This document shows, one piece after another, positions 23,596 through 35,424 of a stretch of DNA of 64,000 bases. Source of the DNA: Wurfbainia villosa. Lineage: Eukaryota > Streptophyta > Magnoliopsida > Zingiberales > Zingiberaceae. The notes beneath the pieces are model-generated. The model was not told where the DNA came from. It was given only the letters and a program-made list of their open reading frames with translations, and did not search any database. Both the position numbers and the translations under genes were made by a program. The stretch is taken from contig CM045998.1 of NCBI GenBank assembly GCA_025175895.1, forward strand, positions 14,431,153-14,495,152, written 5' to 3'. The stretch's first letter is position 1; each line of letters opens with the position of its first letter.

Positions 23596-24262
23596 TATTG
23601 GAGTATTGGGAATACAATCAAAGTCCCATTGGTAAGACATAGAAAAGATCATGTACTTATAAGATAAAAAGATATCTCCATTGGTATGAGACATTTTAGG
23701 TAAAACTCAAAAACAAAACCATGAGGGTTTAGGCCCAAAGTGTACAATATCATGTCATTGTGGAGATATGTGAATCTTATAGGCACTAACAATTGATATC
23801 AAAGCCATGGTCCATGTCAAGCTATGAACCTCGAACGAAGAAAGTTGAGCTCCCATGTCCGGATCAAGAGAACTAGACACCATGCAGGAAGTCCAGTTGG
23901 ATCGGGAGGACCGAACAACTAGCAGGAAGTCCAGTTGAGCCAGAAGGGCTGGACAACTGGCAGGAAGTCCTGGTGGGTTGAGATCGGACATCAAGCAGAG
24001 GATGTCCTTCGAGGACGGATAGGCTTAAGGGGGGTCAATGTGGTCCTTCGTTTGAGGGGGGGGGATTGTTGGAGTATTGGGATACAATCAAAGTCCCACA
24101 TTGGTAAGACATGGAAAAGATCATGTGCTTATAAGATGAAAAGATATCTCCATTGGTATGAGACCTTTTGGGTAAAGCCCAAAAATAAAACCATGAGGTT
24201 TAGTCCCTAAGTGGACAATATCATGCCATTGTGGAGATATGTGAATCTTATAGACACTAACA
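23596..24262 (+). mobile_element. TRIM (miniature LTR retrotransposon), 667 bp
   Basis: Two 196 bp LTRs (23,596-23,791 and 24,067-24,262; TATTGGAGTATTGGG / TGTTGGAGTATTGGG ... CACTAACA). A degenerate tRNA-Met PBS TTGATATCAAAGCCATGG follows the first, and a purine tract (about 24,053-24,066) precedes the second. The interior of 275 bp is non-coding and contains three tandem copies of a ~45 bp unit around CAGGAAGTCC (23,885-23,975). The flanks AGGCA (23,591-23,595) and AAGCA (24,263-24,267) form a duplication with one mismatch. Confidence 0.85.
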
Positions 24263-25579
24263 AAGCAATCGCCTTATGGTTGTACTATTTATTTGATAAA
24301 TAAATATTCACTATTTAAGTGCACATGTCATATGTGTTTGATTGGATCTTAAACTCATTTACTAAATGTCTGCAATATGATTCATAGCATGAGAGAAGTT
24401 GTGATTGGATCATAACTAGTGAATATCTCTACATGTGTGTAATTATGAATGTATTGGAATAATCCCTAGTCGATGAATTGATGAGTTCAGACATCATCGA
24501 TTCTGGGAGACTAGCACGGGTTATACTCTTTGGTTTATCCAAGCAGCTGCTCCTCACTAGCTGGAGATATTGAGATGTCAAAGTTAAACATGGATGCTAG
24601 TTATGGTAACTAGTTCATTGGAGTGACTTGCTGTAAGACTTCACATGGTTCTCTACATATAAGATATGTCAGTGAAGCTCTTACTACAGCTCGAGTGCGA
24701 GTTTCTTTTGACTTGAGGTATTCGAGTCATCTTGGTCATGGAGACTTATACTTTGACATCTTAGTCGATACATCTCTACGGAGGTGTGGGTACGGGATGA
24801 TTGGGCATAAGTCGAAGTGTCCGAAGGTGATTAAATAGCTAACAAAGGATTCACCACTCATTGCAGGAGATGTATACCCTATGGCCACTCGTCAGGATTG
24901 TTACTCAAAGTCTTTGGTCAAAGCATTGCATGTCAAGAGTATGATACTCTTGGATACATGTCGAAGTAATTAGAATCCACTAGACGAGGAAGTAAGACTT
25001 GGGCTAGGTGTGACATAGTCAACCTAGTGAGGACTGACACATAGACCATATCCTAAACCAAGTGGGTATAAGATAAGTGAAAGGAACGAGGCACGATTCA
25101 CTGTAGCTGCTGAAGGGTTCGAAAATGGTTCCGAGATCAACCATTGATTTTTCGATTAATTAGAGATCATGATGTACTACTAGGTGCCACTCACGATCAT
25201 TCCATAATTAATGGTTAATTATGGACGACCAACATAAACCGAGAACCTATTAGGTCACACGCACTATGAATCATTCGAAAAGACTTAAAACGAGTTTGAG
25301 AATTGGATTCTCAAGATTGAAAGAGATCAAGTTTGGTTGGACCAAATACATGACAAATATGGAAATATTTGTCAAGTCAGAAATGCAAAAGGAGCACGTC
25401 TTAAGAAGACGGGTTGTGCCTTAAAAGATTTAATTATAAACCAAACCCATTTGGTTTTAATTAAAAGGGCTCTCTTTTGATTAAGGGCCCAATTAGGATT
25501 TAATGGATAAGATTAAGCCTTAATGGTTATGGGCTTAAGGATTTGATCAACTAACCTATAACCCATTAGGATTAGTGCC

Positions 25580-25589
25580 TATATAAAGG
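25580..25589 (+). promoter_or_regulatory. TATA box of copia element 4 LTR
   Basis: CTATATAAAG within the LTR, about 800 bp before its end. Position and sequence suit the U3/R promoter. The following CT-rich stretch (25,630-25,680) would be the transcribed leader. Confidence 0.55.
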
Positions 25590-26394
25590 GTTATAAAGGC
25601 TAAACCTAAGAAAGAGAAGTCCTTAAGGCCCTCTTTCTCAACTTAGCCGAACTCTCTACCCTCTTTCTTCTTCTTTGCAGCTGCCCCTAGCAAGGCTCCC
25701 TCTTGTTTAGGTTCGACCAACTCCTCCCTAAGGAAGTGGTGAACTCCGACCAAGTCTTCCTCAAGGTGGATTGACCATTTGGCCAAGGCTTGGAACAAAG
25801 GTTTCTTCCTTTGTTCCCTTGGCCGAATCTAGGAGAATTAGGATTTGGTGTTCCACCGGCCATCAAGGAAATAAGGGTCGTTTCCACCTCTTTAGAGGCT
25901 GAGCACTCTAGGTTTTAGGGTTGTTATTATTGCTTATTAAAGTTTTACAAACAATGTCTAATTCCGACACAAATCGATAACCTTAGGAAGGTTATTCGAG
26001 GACTCGTTTGTGTCTTAAAATGAGTCGGTGATTGCTCTTCGATCACCCGACCTTCTTGCTTCGTCTAGTAGCGAAGAGAAGGTCAAACTCGTGGTTTTAA
26101 GACGTCGTCCCTCCGAAGATTCGGTGTGGATACGAGAAAAGACGAAGCTCCGCGAGTGTCGTACGATTGATGCTCTTCCGGCTCGCCATCATCCGAAAGG
26201 TATACATAGAGTAAAATTTATTTTATTCTTGTTGTATGTAAAATTTTATTCGGCAGATATGTCCGCACGTGTTGTAATCCTGCATGCGTGGGTGTGAGTG
26301 TTGTAATAATTTAGGAAATTAATACATTTTTCTTCCGCTGTGTTCGTTTGTGAAATGACAAAAGAACATCTACGCGTCGGTCGTAACCCAACAG

Positions 26395-26408
26395 TGATAT
26401 CAGAGTCT
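26395..26408 (+). other. primer-binding site of copia element 4
   Basis: TGATATCAGAGTCT directly after the LTR end; a two- to three-base variant of the tRNA-Met PBS. Repeated at about 49,112 in the second tandem copy. Confidence 0.7.
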
Positions 26409-26429
26409 AACCGTGCTTTGACATATTCA

Positions 26430-27988
26430 TAAAATACTAATCGCCGATCGATTCACCGGCCAAAGACTATACCTACATGCCCCTCGATCAGCCGACCTTC
26501 ACATGACCCGCCGCATATCTCATTCACTGGCAAGGCCTTCCCATTCAAATTCACCTGTACCCGCCAGACACTCATCTATTGAGAATATCGAAAGTCGACC
26601 GTATATATTTCCGATTGGAGATTCGTAAGTAATATAAATATTATAATTTTTCAACTATCTTAATTATTTATCCAATTTTTTTTCACTTTATCATAGGTTT
26701 GATAATTCTGTAACTGTTATTCGCGAGATCAATAAAATTGTGAATAACTATTGGAGAGGAGACTCATTGTCATACTCAAGTACGCCAGGACCTACAAAAG
26801 AACTATGGTGGTGCGAGTTTAAGGTATAATTGATTCATTTTATATATTAAATAAGTGATTATATAATCAATTATTTTTTTTTCATCTCAGCGGACATTTA
26901 TTTGGGACCCTTCTCAAGACTTGAAAGTTAAAAGAATTTAAAAAAAAAATGTGGCGATCATATCCGACATGTATTGAGTCATGCCAAAAGTACTGGAAAA
27001 AAAACAGCCTGTGTCACGTCGGAAAATTGGAGTAAAATCTCCAATTATTGGCAATCTGATGAGAGCAAAAAAAGGAGTCAACAGAATAAAATAAATCAAG
27101 CATGTAATTCTGGAGACTTATCTGCAACATATGCGGGAGGATCTATAAATATCGAGGAGCATTCACGTAGATTGGTAATTTTTTAATTCTACAATTAGTT
27201 TTTTAATTTATTTCAGATTATTATTTTATTTCTAACATTCTTATTTTTAGTCTAAGGAATTGGGAAAGGAGCCGGAATTTATAGATACTTTCGTTCGCAC
27301 TTTCCAAAAAAAAGATAAGACTTGGAGTGGAGATAGAGCTAGAGCAATTAAGGTTTGAATTAATCTTTAAACTTACTTTATAACTTTAATTCTGTTAGTT
27401 ATGTATATGCTCTGATTAAAATTTTAATTTTGTATAGGAGAGATATGATCAGTTATCCTCATCACAGAGAATTTCAGGAGATGACGGTGATAATGAGGGA
27501 TCTGAGCCATCTGTTAGTAATAATTTGGATTTATGGCTTGAGGCGAGTGGAGGAGCAAAAGGGGGAAGGATATTAGGTATAGGTTCTCTGAGCAGAATGC
27601 ATAATGTTCCTCGTAGATCTATTTCTTTTACTCCACCAGCAGTAGCAGCACAGATACATAACTTAACTGAGGAGGTTAGCAATTTGAAGGGCATAATACT
27701 TGAAAGAGATCAGCAAATTCTAGAAATACAACAACAAAACTCACAAAGGGATCAAGAAATGATAGAAATGCGACGACAACAAGCTTTTCTTATGCGACAG
27801 TTTCAGCAATTTAGTTCCGGTCCAAGTCATATTCCTCCTAGTAATGAGGATGATGGTGGCGACGATGATGATATTGTATGCATGTTTGTAATTAGTACTT
27901 TTACCATTTTTTAGTTTATTGAGTTTGTTAATCCTTCATTTTTTTAATTTTTGATTAGTACTTTTTATTTTGCTTTAAACAGGAATGA
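26430..27988 (+). pseudogene. plant transposase, Ptta/En/Spm (Transposase_24) type, multi-exon, copy 1
   Basis: Accessory protein of CACTA elements, thought to bind the terminal repeats. Exons inferred from GT-AG sites with one continuous meaning: to 26,624; 26,697-26,823; 26,891-27,174; 27,251-27,352; 27,438-27,875; 27,983-27,988 (GAA TGA stop). Recognised blocks: WWCEFK, TFIWDP, a basic HIRHVLSHAKSTGKK helix, NWSKISNYWQS, GGSINIEEHSRRL, KELGKEPEFIDTFVRT, then a Gln-rich coiled coil (ERDQQILEIQQQNSQRDQEM) and an acidic tail. Exon 3 has a stop in an A-run (26,936-26,948), probably a homopolymer indel. The first exon is scrambled relative to copy 2, which reads as a Pro/Ser-rich N-terminus. 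True start absent. Confidence 0.75.
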
Positions 27989-28462
27989 TGAAGTCAATCC
28001 TTATGCCGGTTGAAAATGCACATCTGAGTAAGTCTTTGCATATTTATTTTCGTGTTAGTATATAGTTTTTTTTAATGTATGATACTTTTTGTTTGTTTCT
28101 TTTCTAATGCAGGTAGAAGAATGACAGCCCTTGCTCTGCAGATGATCTTTTCTTTTTTCTTTCGCATGTGTTGAGATATTTTTAGTGGACATTGTTATTT
28201 GGATATCAGAACTATGTTGATGTTTGGAATGTTGTAGGATATAACTTTGGTGTTTGGAATGTTGTATTGTTCTTAACTTATTGTGTTAGTTTGTATTTAT
28301 TTGGATATGAAAATTTTTTGGATATTATTGAATGTTATTTTGTTGTATTGAATGTTATTTTGTTGTATTAAATGTGTTTTGTTTGTATTAAACAGGCTGT
28401 GTGAAATTTGTATATACGATAAAATATCGAAACGGATGGAACATGCTTAAAATTTTTTTATT

Positions 28463-29173
28463 TAGCGACAAAAATACAAATTCGTTGCTAAATTCTGGGA
28501 ATTCTGCGACGACATCTGCGACGAATTTTATTTTCGTCGCAAATTAGCGACGAATTTAGCAACGAAACTAACCTGCAACAAATTCTGCGACGAAAACAAA
28601 ATTCGTCGCAGATGTTTGGCAACGAAAAATGAATTCGTCGGAAAATTTACGACGAAAACAAAATTCGTCGCAGATGTTTGGCAACGAAAAATGAATTCGT
28701 TGGAAAATTTGGTTTTTTGCGATGAATTTTGCGACGAATTTGTTTTCGTCGCAAATTTTCTGCAAGGAATTTATTTTTCCGTCGCAGAAATTTGCGACGA
28801 ATTTTTTTTTGTTGCGAAAATTAGCAACGAAAACACTTAATTCGTCGCAGAAATTTGCGACGAAATTACAATTCGTCGTAGAAATTTGTGACGAATTTTT
28901 TTGTCATGAATTTGCGGCGAAAAAAATTAAATCCAAATTATCTTGACGAATTCTGACAATTTTGGATTCGTCATAAGCGTGCTGAAATTAGCGGCGAAAA
29001 TTTAAATTAAATCGCTAAAATTAAATCATAAGAATTCGTCGCTATTTTTGTCGCTAATATTTGCGACGCTTTATCCGCAACGAAAATATTTTTGTCGCTA
29101 AATTCATCGCTAATTTATTTTGCGACGATTTTTTTTTAAAAATTCGTCGCTAATGACTATATTTTTTGTAGTG
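28463..29173. repeat. CACTA subterminal repeat region and 3' terminus, copy 1
   Basis: Dozens of GCGACGAA and TTCGTCGC motifs, direct and inverted, separated by AAATT-type spacers, ending in the TIR. Subterminal repeats of this kind are transposase-binding sites in CACTA elements. Compared with copy 2 it has one extra ~65 bp unit near 28,620-28,690, and a degraded patch at 28,890-29,035. Open frames here are only the repeat translated. Confidence 0.8.
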
Positions 29174-30567
29174 GTTGGTCGTAGAATTATTTTGGAAAAT
29201 TTTTTATTTTGGAAATTTTTCCATTTTTGGAAAGTTTTCTAATTTGTTAAAAAAAACTCCAGATTTGAAAAAGTTAAAAATAATTTAGGAAATTATACTT
29301 ATGGAAATATTTGATCAAGAAATATTAATATGGAAAATATTTCCTAATTAATTGGATTTTCTTGATAGGTATTTATTTCCTTAAATAAAGTATGTGATTA
29401 AATTGAAAATTATTTCCTAATTTAATTATGGAATTTTGATTTATGGAAATCAATATTCTATAACATATTTTATTTTTGAAAAATATTTACCAAAGGTGGA
29501 TTTACCATAAATCAATATGAAATTAAATTCGAAATTAATTTCTTATTTAATTAGAGAATCATGATTTATGGAAATCAAGATTCTAAATCACATTTTATTT
29601 CTAATATATTTCATAGATAAAATATAATATTAAATTCAGATTTAAATCCTTATTTAATTAAAGAATTATGATGTATGGAATCTAGATTCTAAAATATATT
29701 TTATCTTTAATATATTTCCCAAACAAAAATACGAGATTAAATTTGGAAATTATTTCCTAATTTAATCAAAGGAATATTGATTTATGGAAATCAAATTCCT
29801 AAACATATTTTAATTTTTAAATAATATAATGATAACTATGACATAATCATGCCATATCATATGTCATGATTAGATGCATTTTGTTATGCGTGTGTTGTGA
29901 CATGTCATCATATATGTCATGCATGCAATGTCATATAGATAGAACATATGCATGAGGATGAGACCTAAAATCTTTATACAAATTTTAAAGTTTACACCTA
30001 CAGATTAATATGGTAAGAACCAGAGTCTAATTTCTTTTTTGAGTTGTTGGCCCAAGTCAAGCTCAACCTGAAATTAGATATGTTCAAACCATAGAGATAC
30101 GATCACATGATTAACGGGTTGGCTTTAACTCGAAGCATTGACTTGTTGACCTAACGCCAAGGTCAATGTGGATAGAGGTGAAGTAGGGTGATATACATTT
30201 GATATATATTTGTTAATGTGTTAACAACCCGATGTTTATGTGAACATTTAAATAGTTGATAGCATAATGTGATAGTTACATATACGCGATATGTAATCGG
30301 TATACTTGATACCTACCACTATAGCTAAGAATGACTTCTTGGCCTAACGTCAAGTTTTTCTTATCTATAGTGGATATCAACTCATTCAGAGAAAAACCTA
30401 CGATCTCCCGAATTCAAAGTAAGGGCTCTTGAATTCAAAAAGTGAGTGGGAGCCTAATATGTAAATTGTTTACATATCAAATCATCTCTCTCACATTCTC
30501 GATTTTGTATTTCTAGATTAATCATTTGATAATGTGTTTGTTAATCTGCGTTCGATTTTGGAATCGA
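29174..30567 (+). repeat. AT-rich leader of copia element 4 with imperfect ~106-126 bp tandem repeats
   Basis: No gene. 29,416-29,830 holds four imperfect units starting near 29,416, 29,542, 29,648 and 29,756, each with CCTAATTTAATTA...GATTTATGGAAATCAA...ATTCTA. From 29,830 to 30,560 the sequence is leader with ATGTCAT-rich stretches and two GCCTAACGTCAAG-like segments. Repeated unchanged in copy 2. Confidence 0.7.
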
Positions 30568-31320
30568 ACAAACTGACAGGGTCTAACTTCTTGAATTGGC
30601 TTCGAAACTTGAGAATCGTTCTCAAGACTGAGAAACTTGTTTATGTCATTGAAGAGCCTTTCCCACAAGTCTTGACCATGATGTAACTTTGGACCAAATG
30701 TTGGCCCATCTGAAGCATACGACTGATTCTAAACTTGCCAGTTGCATCATGCCAACGACGATGGCTCATGAGCTGTAAAAGCAGAACGAGCATATGGATG
30801 CTTACACGATCATTTACCATCTTCGTGAACTCTTCGATGAGCAGTCGAGATCCGAAAGTTTCGAGGTCTTGAAGCTTCTCTTTAGCTCGAAGATGGAGGA
30901 GGGTTCATCTACAGTACAGTTTGTACTGAAGATGAACGGGTACATCGAGCGGCTAGGATCACTAGGGTTTGCGATGAATCGCGAATTAAGTATTGACTTA
31001 ATTCTGCATAGTTTGTCCAAGAGTTACTCACAATTTGTGATGAACTATCGGATGAACAATCTTGAATCCACCATTCCTGAGCTGATCAATATGCTCAAGA
31101 CTGTAGAACCTTCTGTGACTAAAGAACAGAAGACGGTGATGTTGGTTGACTACTCGAAGAAAGGTTCTAAGAGAAAGTCAAAGCAACATCTAAAGGGGAT
31201 CGGAAGAAGAAGAAAGTCAAGACTAGAGAGTCAGCTCCAAAGGGCACATGCCATCACTTTGGCAAGATGGGCCATTTGCGAAGGAATTGTAAGATCTATC
31301 TTGAGTCCATGAAGAAGAAG
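30568..31320 (+). pseudogene. gag: copia gag remnant, element 4, copy 1
   Basis: Begins with the copia gag opening LTGSNFLNWLRNLRIVL (30,571 onward), then breaks by frameshift near 30,670 and a stop at 30,776-30,778 before 30,794-31,312, an open stretch with YHLRELFDEQSRSESFEV, NGYIERLGSLGF and SYSQFVMNYRMNNLESTIPELINML. After another shift, 31,240-31,300 contains the zinc knuckle CHHFGKMGHLRRNC, where the second Cys of CCHC is replaced by Phe. Followed directly by protease. The copy at 53,4xx-53,97x is identical in these frames, so the damage predates the duplication. Confidence 0.75.
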
Positions 31321-31807
31321 TCGACATCTGATGCCCCATCCTCTTCAGGTATCTTCATTATTGACTGTTATGCTATTTCCTTTGACGCTTGGATATTGGA
31401 TACTAGGTGTGGCTCACATATAAGTAATGACATACAGGAGCTAACGGATAGCAAAAGACTTGTCAAGGGAGAAGCGAATCTACGAGTCGGCAATAGAGCA
31501 AAGGTTGCAGCTGTCGCCATCGGAACATATTCGCTAAAGCTTCTTAGTGGACTTGTCTTAGAACTGAACAATGATGTTCTTTATGGCATCGGAACTTTAT
31601 GCAATAACATCTACGTGTTAGATATATCCAGTGACATATTCAATATCGAAGTGAGCAACAAGCGTGCTCGAAAGGATGATTAGTTAACCTCCTACACATG
31701 ACATTATCGCCTTGGCCATATAAGCAAGAAGCGCATGTCAGAGTTACACAAGAGTGGAATTCTAGAATCATTTGATACATGTGAATCATGCTTACAAGGC
31801 AAGATGG
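31321..31807 (+). pseudogene. pol: copia protease and pre-integrase remnant, element 4, copy 1
   Basis: Same frame as the zinc knuckle. Aspartic protease signature WILDTRCGSHIS at about 31,390-31,425: the catalytic D-T-G has become D-T-R, so it should be inactive. The domain continues through LVKGEANLRVGNRAKVAAVAIG and LELNNDVLYG to a stop at 31,681. Beyond it, 31,690-31,806 reads as a GAG_pre-integrs domain (HYRLGHISKKRMSELH, then CESCLQGKM), with TGG to TGA in the opening motif. The frame is interrupted by the Tat element's LTR and resumes with the integrase at 47,093. Confidence 0.8.
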
Positions 31808-32828
31808 TGATGCGGTGACGGAAGAAGATCGTAGACTTCCTCTCGGCCAGCGATGGGCGTGAAGGAAATTTAGGGGTTCTCTCCTATGATAGTAAAAATG
31901 AAAATGCCAAGCAAAGACACACAAGCCAACACAGATAACAAACTAAGACACGGGATGTAACGTGGTTCGGAATAAGGATTCCTACTCCATGAAGGTGAGC
32001 TCTCTCATCGGATGCAGTGCCACAACACTTTCACTATGAACGTTCTCCTTCGCGGAAAAGAACTTCCGGAGGTGGAGGAGAAAACCTCTTACAGGCAAGT
32101 CAGGATACAAGAAAAAGTACACGAAAGGCGAAGATCACCACTCTCCTTCTCCGACGAGGTGGTAGCTCTCCTTCTCCCAATGCGTCTTTGTTTCTTGCTG
32201 GTTGGAATAATGCGGATCTCCCTTCCTTCTGTCCTATCTCTCCCTTTTATTCTCTCTCTGATCAGTTGTTGTTTCACAAGCTTTCCCCATCGTACATGTG
32301 GCCACCACGTTCACCTGGAGAATAATTCTGTTACAGATACGAGGAGCGAAGACTCCTCGGAATATTGTGTGGGGACCCCCCTTCTGTTGTATAACACCTT
32401 CTCATCTACATTTTAGGCACTAGGCTAGCATGTCCCTCTCAACCATTTGCCTTCGGTGAAACTAATCTAGACCTATAGCTCACGTGGGGCATAACCCTTG
32501 GGCTCTTCAGCAGCCCGAACCGACTCCCCTTCTTTCCGCACTAAACTACTTCCGGATTGACTAGGTCGAGTCGATTCTCATTCGTCCCATCGGCTTCTAG
32601 GCCTACTAAGCCGAACCGATTTTCGTTCATCTCCTAGCGAAGCGATCTCCACCCTTGCTTCGTCGTGCCAATTACTTCAACTGGCTCTCCCGTATCAATT
32701 GTCCCAGGCGATTGCGCCCGAACTGTTCTTCCTTTATTTCTTTGCCGAATCGATTGTTTGGTTCGGATAGTATTTTACATGCGAGCCCTTTTACCCGGTT
32801 CACAGAGAAAAAGGTAACAACAGTATCA
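31808..32828 (-). repeat. 3' LTR of Tat element 5, copy 1
   Basis: 1,021 bp, TGATGCGG...GTATCA. Very similar to 46,089-47,092, which lacks about 36 bp of a duplicated CTCCTTCTCC stretch, and nearly identical to 54,465-55,491 except for the first ~90 bp. Downstream (minus-strand upstream) the expected purine tract is weak: GAGGGTTGACTAA. Confidence 0.88.
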
Positions 32829-33019
32829 TTAGTCAACCCTCAAAATAGTCAAGCAAAGTCATAAGCTTGATTGTATAAAGCCTCTACTCCATCATTTGCT
32901 CACCAATTTAAATTCACTCTCCCCTTACAGCCCCACCCTATATATTTGAGGTGACCTAATGGGCCCATGGGCCTCGCTTCTCTCTTTCTCTCGTATAGTC
33001 GAACCGTCGCGCAAAACCC

Positions 33020-33028
33020 TATATAAAT
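33020..33028 (+). promoter_or_regulatory. TATA box of antisense gene A, copy 1
   Basis: TATATAAAT on the plus strand, about 32-40 bases before the ATG at 33,060 and ~190 bp inside the element from the 3' LTR. Its position is right for a short leader. The copy at 55,683-55,691 is identical. Confidence 0.6.
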
Positions 33029-33059
33029 CTCCGCCTCTTCCTTTTATGCATGACTTAAC

Positions 33060-35424
33060 ATGCCTAACAATCCCGTCCTTTCCGCTTCTTTCCTCCAGCG
33101 GTTTCCTCCGGCGACATTTCAGCGACCTAGCCTTTCCTTTCCCACACGTTCCTCCTTCAACCCTCAAGTAAGTGCTCTACCCTGTTTTATACCTATGACC
33201 CCTAAGACCATGACCTCGCCTCCTTGGTATGAGCACACCGTCACACAACTAGGCTGCGACAATTATTTCTTTAACCTTAAAGATTGGTTAATAAATCCTT
33301 CTATAAAATGATGTTTCACTACTAAAACTCACCGACCACACCGTCCTCCTCCCGGTCTGACCTGCTTCTTTTCCGAACAGTTCCTTAATGGCTTGTTTCT
33401 ACCTGCGCCCTCTCCCTATTTAGAAATCTTAGATTTCTACGGGCTACCTCTAAACCAATTTACCCCCAATTCCTTTTGCATTTTATCGGGGGCCATTATA
33501 GTATTTCAACACCTAAATCTCCCTTTATCCCCTTAAATATTTCACTGCTTCTTCCAATTAAAATCCTCCAAGGCAGGCCTTTTTTACCTTTCTAGCCGCA
33601 CGGACTGCCAGTTCTTAATGAATATGCCTACTTCCCATAAAGGATGAGAAGAGTTGTATTTCTTTGTTCAGCTTCCAACACCTCTACCCCACTCGAACAC
33701 CTGGAAGCTAGAACTTTCTGAACTACCTCCCTTCCGCGAAATGAGGACTCAATGTCCTTTCTTGAAGGTTTATAAAGTACTGGGAGAATCCCACTATTAC
33801 TCGGACCACCTAATGAAAACCCTTCTCCTTAGTCACTTCAGGCTGTCCCCTTTCCCTCCAACGGCCCCGGCCGCAATAAGTAGGATGACATTCATATTTT
33901 CATATAGCTTCTTGTTTGTATTGACCATCTTTCTTATCACCGAATTTCGCAGATAATCTAATGCAGGAAGCTCTGGTAAAGGGAGAAGAGATCGAGGCCG
34001 CCAAGAAGAAGAAAATCTCTACAAAGCGAGGTAAGTCCGTGGCAGTCCCTTCTTACCCTCGGAAGAGATTGTGGCTGATTAAGGAAGGAGATCTCAGCTC
34101 ATCATTTCCTCCTTCATCCTCTTCTGATCAACATGAATACCTGCCTCTAACCATCTATGAACCGAGGACGAGGGATACCACCTTATCCGCCCCATCCTCT
34201 TCTCCCCAAGGGGGAGATTCTCCTTCCCATTCTCCTGTTTCATCCTCCCTTCATCGTGATTCTCCCACACCTTCCCGAATCCAACTCAATCCCTATTCCC
34301 TCCGAAACACATACCTCTCCGCTCCCTTCCAGAGAGAAGTCCCCTCCCCTTTGGAGGAAAATATTCTTTCACTGAACCCTTCACTGGTTACCTTGGGGTC
34401 CCTTCTGAAAATCCTTCACCTCTCAGAGGTAAAGTTTTTCAACCAATCAGGGATACAGAGCCCCTGCGACCAAGTGAGCAAACTGCTGGCCGAGATAATT
34501 ATTTTCCCTCTTCACCTTAGGCATGGATATATACATATAACTATATGCCAACGCTTGACATTTGCACTCTCTTTCCTTCAGGTCTCGGCCAAGAACAACA
34601 AGATGATATCTCACATAGCTCAATTCCAGTCCAACGTGGAGACGCACCATTTTGCCTCCCTGGCGCACCAAAAATAGCTCACCCAACAGCTGAGCGAAAA
34701 GGAGCAAAAAGAATCTGACTTGATTGACCAATGTGAAGATTCCATGACCCGACTGGCCCTGGCCCAGAGCGATAATGAAGAGCTTCAACGGAAGAATCAA
34801 GACCTTGAACAATAATTTTTCTTGCAGTCCAGCCAACTCCAACAGGTGGATCTTCTCACCCATGAACTAATAGGGTATAAAAGATAGTTTGGGGATGCCA
34901 TTATTCAAGTTGTTGATTATTCAACTACAATTCAGCAACTTCGGCAAGAACACCAGTAGCTTCGGCAAGAACGCCAAGCGTGGGAGGCCACCCAAAAGTC
35001 TTGTTTAGAGAAGTGTCAAGAACTCTCTTCAATGGTGGCTACCCTTCCTCAAGCCCTGTCGGCAGTGGCTCGGCAGCAAATAGAACTTCATCGAGAATAC
35101 TCCGAGGCTCTTTCGGCTCTAGGTCAGCGAGCCATAAAAGCAACAACTGAAAAAGATGCCCTGGCAGCTCAACTAGCCGAAAGTCAGGCCCAGCTAGCCA
35201 CGTGTCAAGCTCAACTAGTTAGTTGTTAGTCTCAACTGAAGGAGCAAGAGGCTGACCTGAAGGGGCGGTATGTCAAGAAAGAGGTGGATTTATTCATACT
35301 TGGCTTTGACGGGTCCTCGGCTTTAAATGTTGAACGAGGATATCCACCTCCCGGCATGAACACTAGCTATCTGAACCCTGTTGATGCGTTATCTAAATGC
35401 CCCCCAGAGCTCTTTGAATTGTAA
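33060..35424 (+). pseudogene. antisense gene A: Transposase_28-like domain plus coiled coil, copy 1
   Basis: Runs opposite to pol. Exon 1 (33,060-33,879) is one frame broken by three stops (33,309; about 33,533; about 33,645). It has a domain resembling Pfam Transposase_28 ('putative gypsy type transposon'): ILDFYGLPLNQFTPNSF, HLNLPLSP, then LFYLSS, MPTSHKG and YFFVQL. A 73 bp intron (33,880-33,952; GTAGGA...TTTCGCAG) joins in phase to exon 2, a Ser/Pro-rich basic linker (33,953-34,430). A coiled coil follows (LTQQLSEKEQKES; AAQLAESQAQLATCQAQL), ending at 35,424. Possibly a further intron at 34,430-34,580. Most coiled-coil stops are TAG/TAA where Gln fits, i.e. C-to-T. The function of this family is unknown. 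Confidence 0.65.

Larger units (their letters stand above)
23568..26393 (+). repeat. 5' LTR of copia element 4 (about 2.15 kb plus a nested TRIM)
   Basis: Ends CCCAACA at 26,393, directly before a tRNA-Met-type PBS. The proposed start TGTTATG at 23,568 gives TG...CA ends but is less certain, because the matching 3' LTR is not in the window. A TATA motif CTATATAAAG at 25,580-25,589 marks the probable promoter. Its last 258 bp are repeated at 48,853-49,110. Frames of 60-90 codons inside it carry no domain I recognise. Confidence 0.65.
26430..29173 (+). mobile_element. CACTA (En/Spm) transposon, 5'-truncated, copy 1
   Basis: The right end is the inverted terminal motif ...TTTTTTGTAGTG (29,161-29,173), the complement of CACTACAAAAAA, preceded by ~700 bp of GCGACGAA/TTCGTCGC subterminal repeats. 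The retained gene is the TNP1/Transposase_24 type. No left CACTACAA terminus or main transposase gene is visible; the coding region begins directly after copia leader sequence at about 26,430. It is therefore a 3' fragment that could move only with help and only if it had a second end. Confidence 0.75.

Noticed and set aside
24262..26393. Small frames such as 24,623-24,838 and 26,028-26,297
   Set aside because: LTR sequence of copia element 4; no domain or neighbour supports a gene.
28568..28946. Open frames in the CACTA end (also 51,204-51,651)
   Set aside because: Overlapping frames of the GCGACGAA repeat on both strands, with no domain.
34447..34863. Minus-strand 138-codon frame (also 57,122-57,538)
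   Set aside because: Antisense to the coiled-coil part of gene A, with no recognisable domain; plus-strand reading explains the sequence better.
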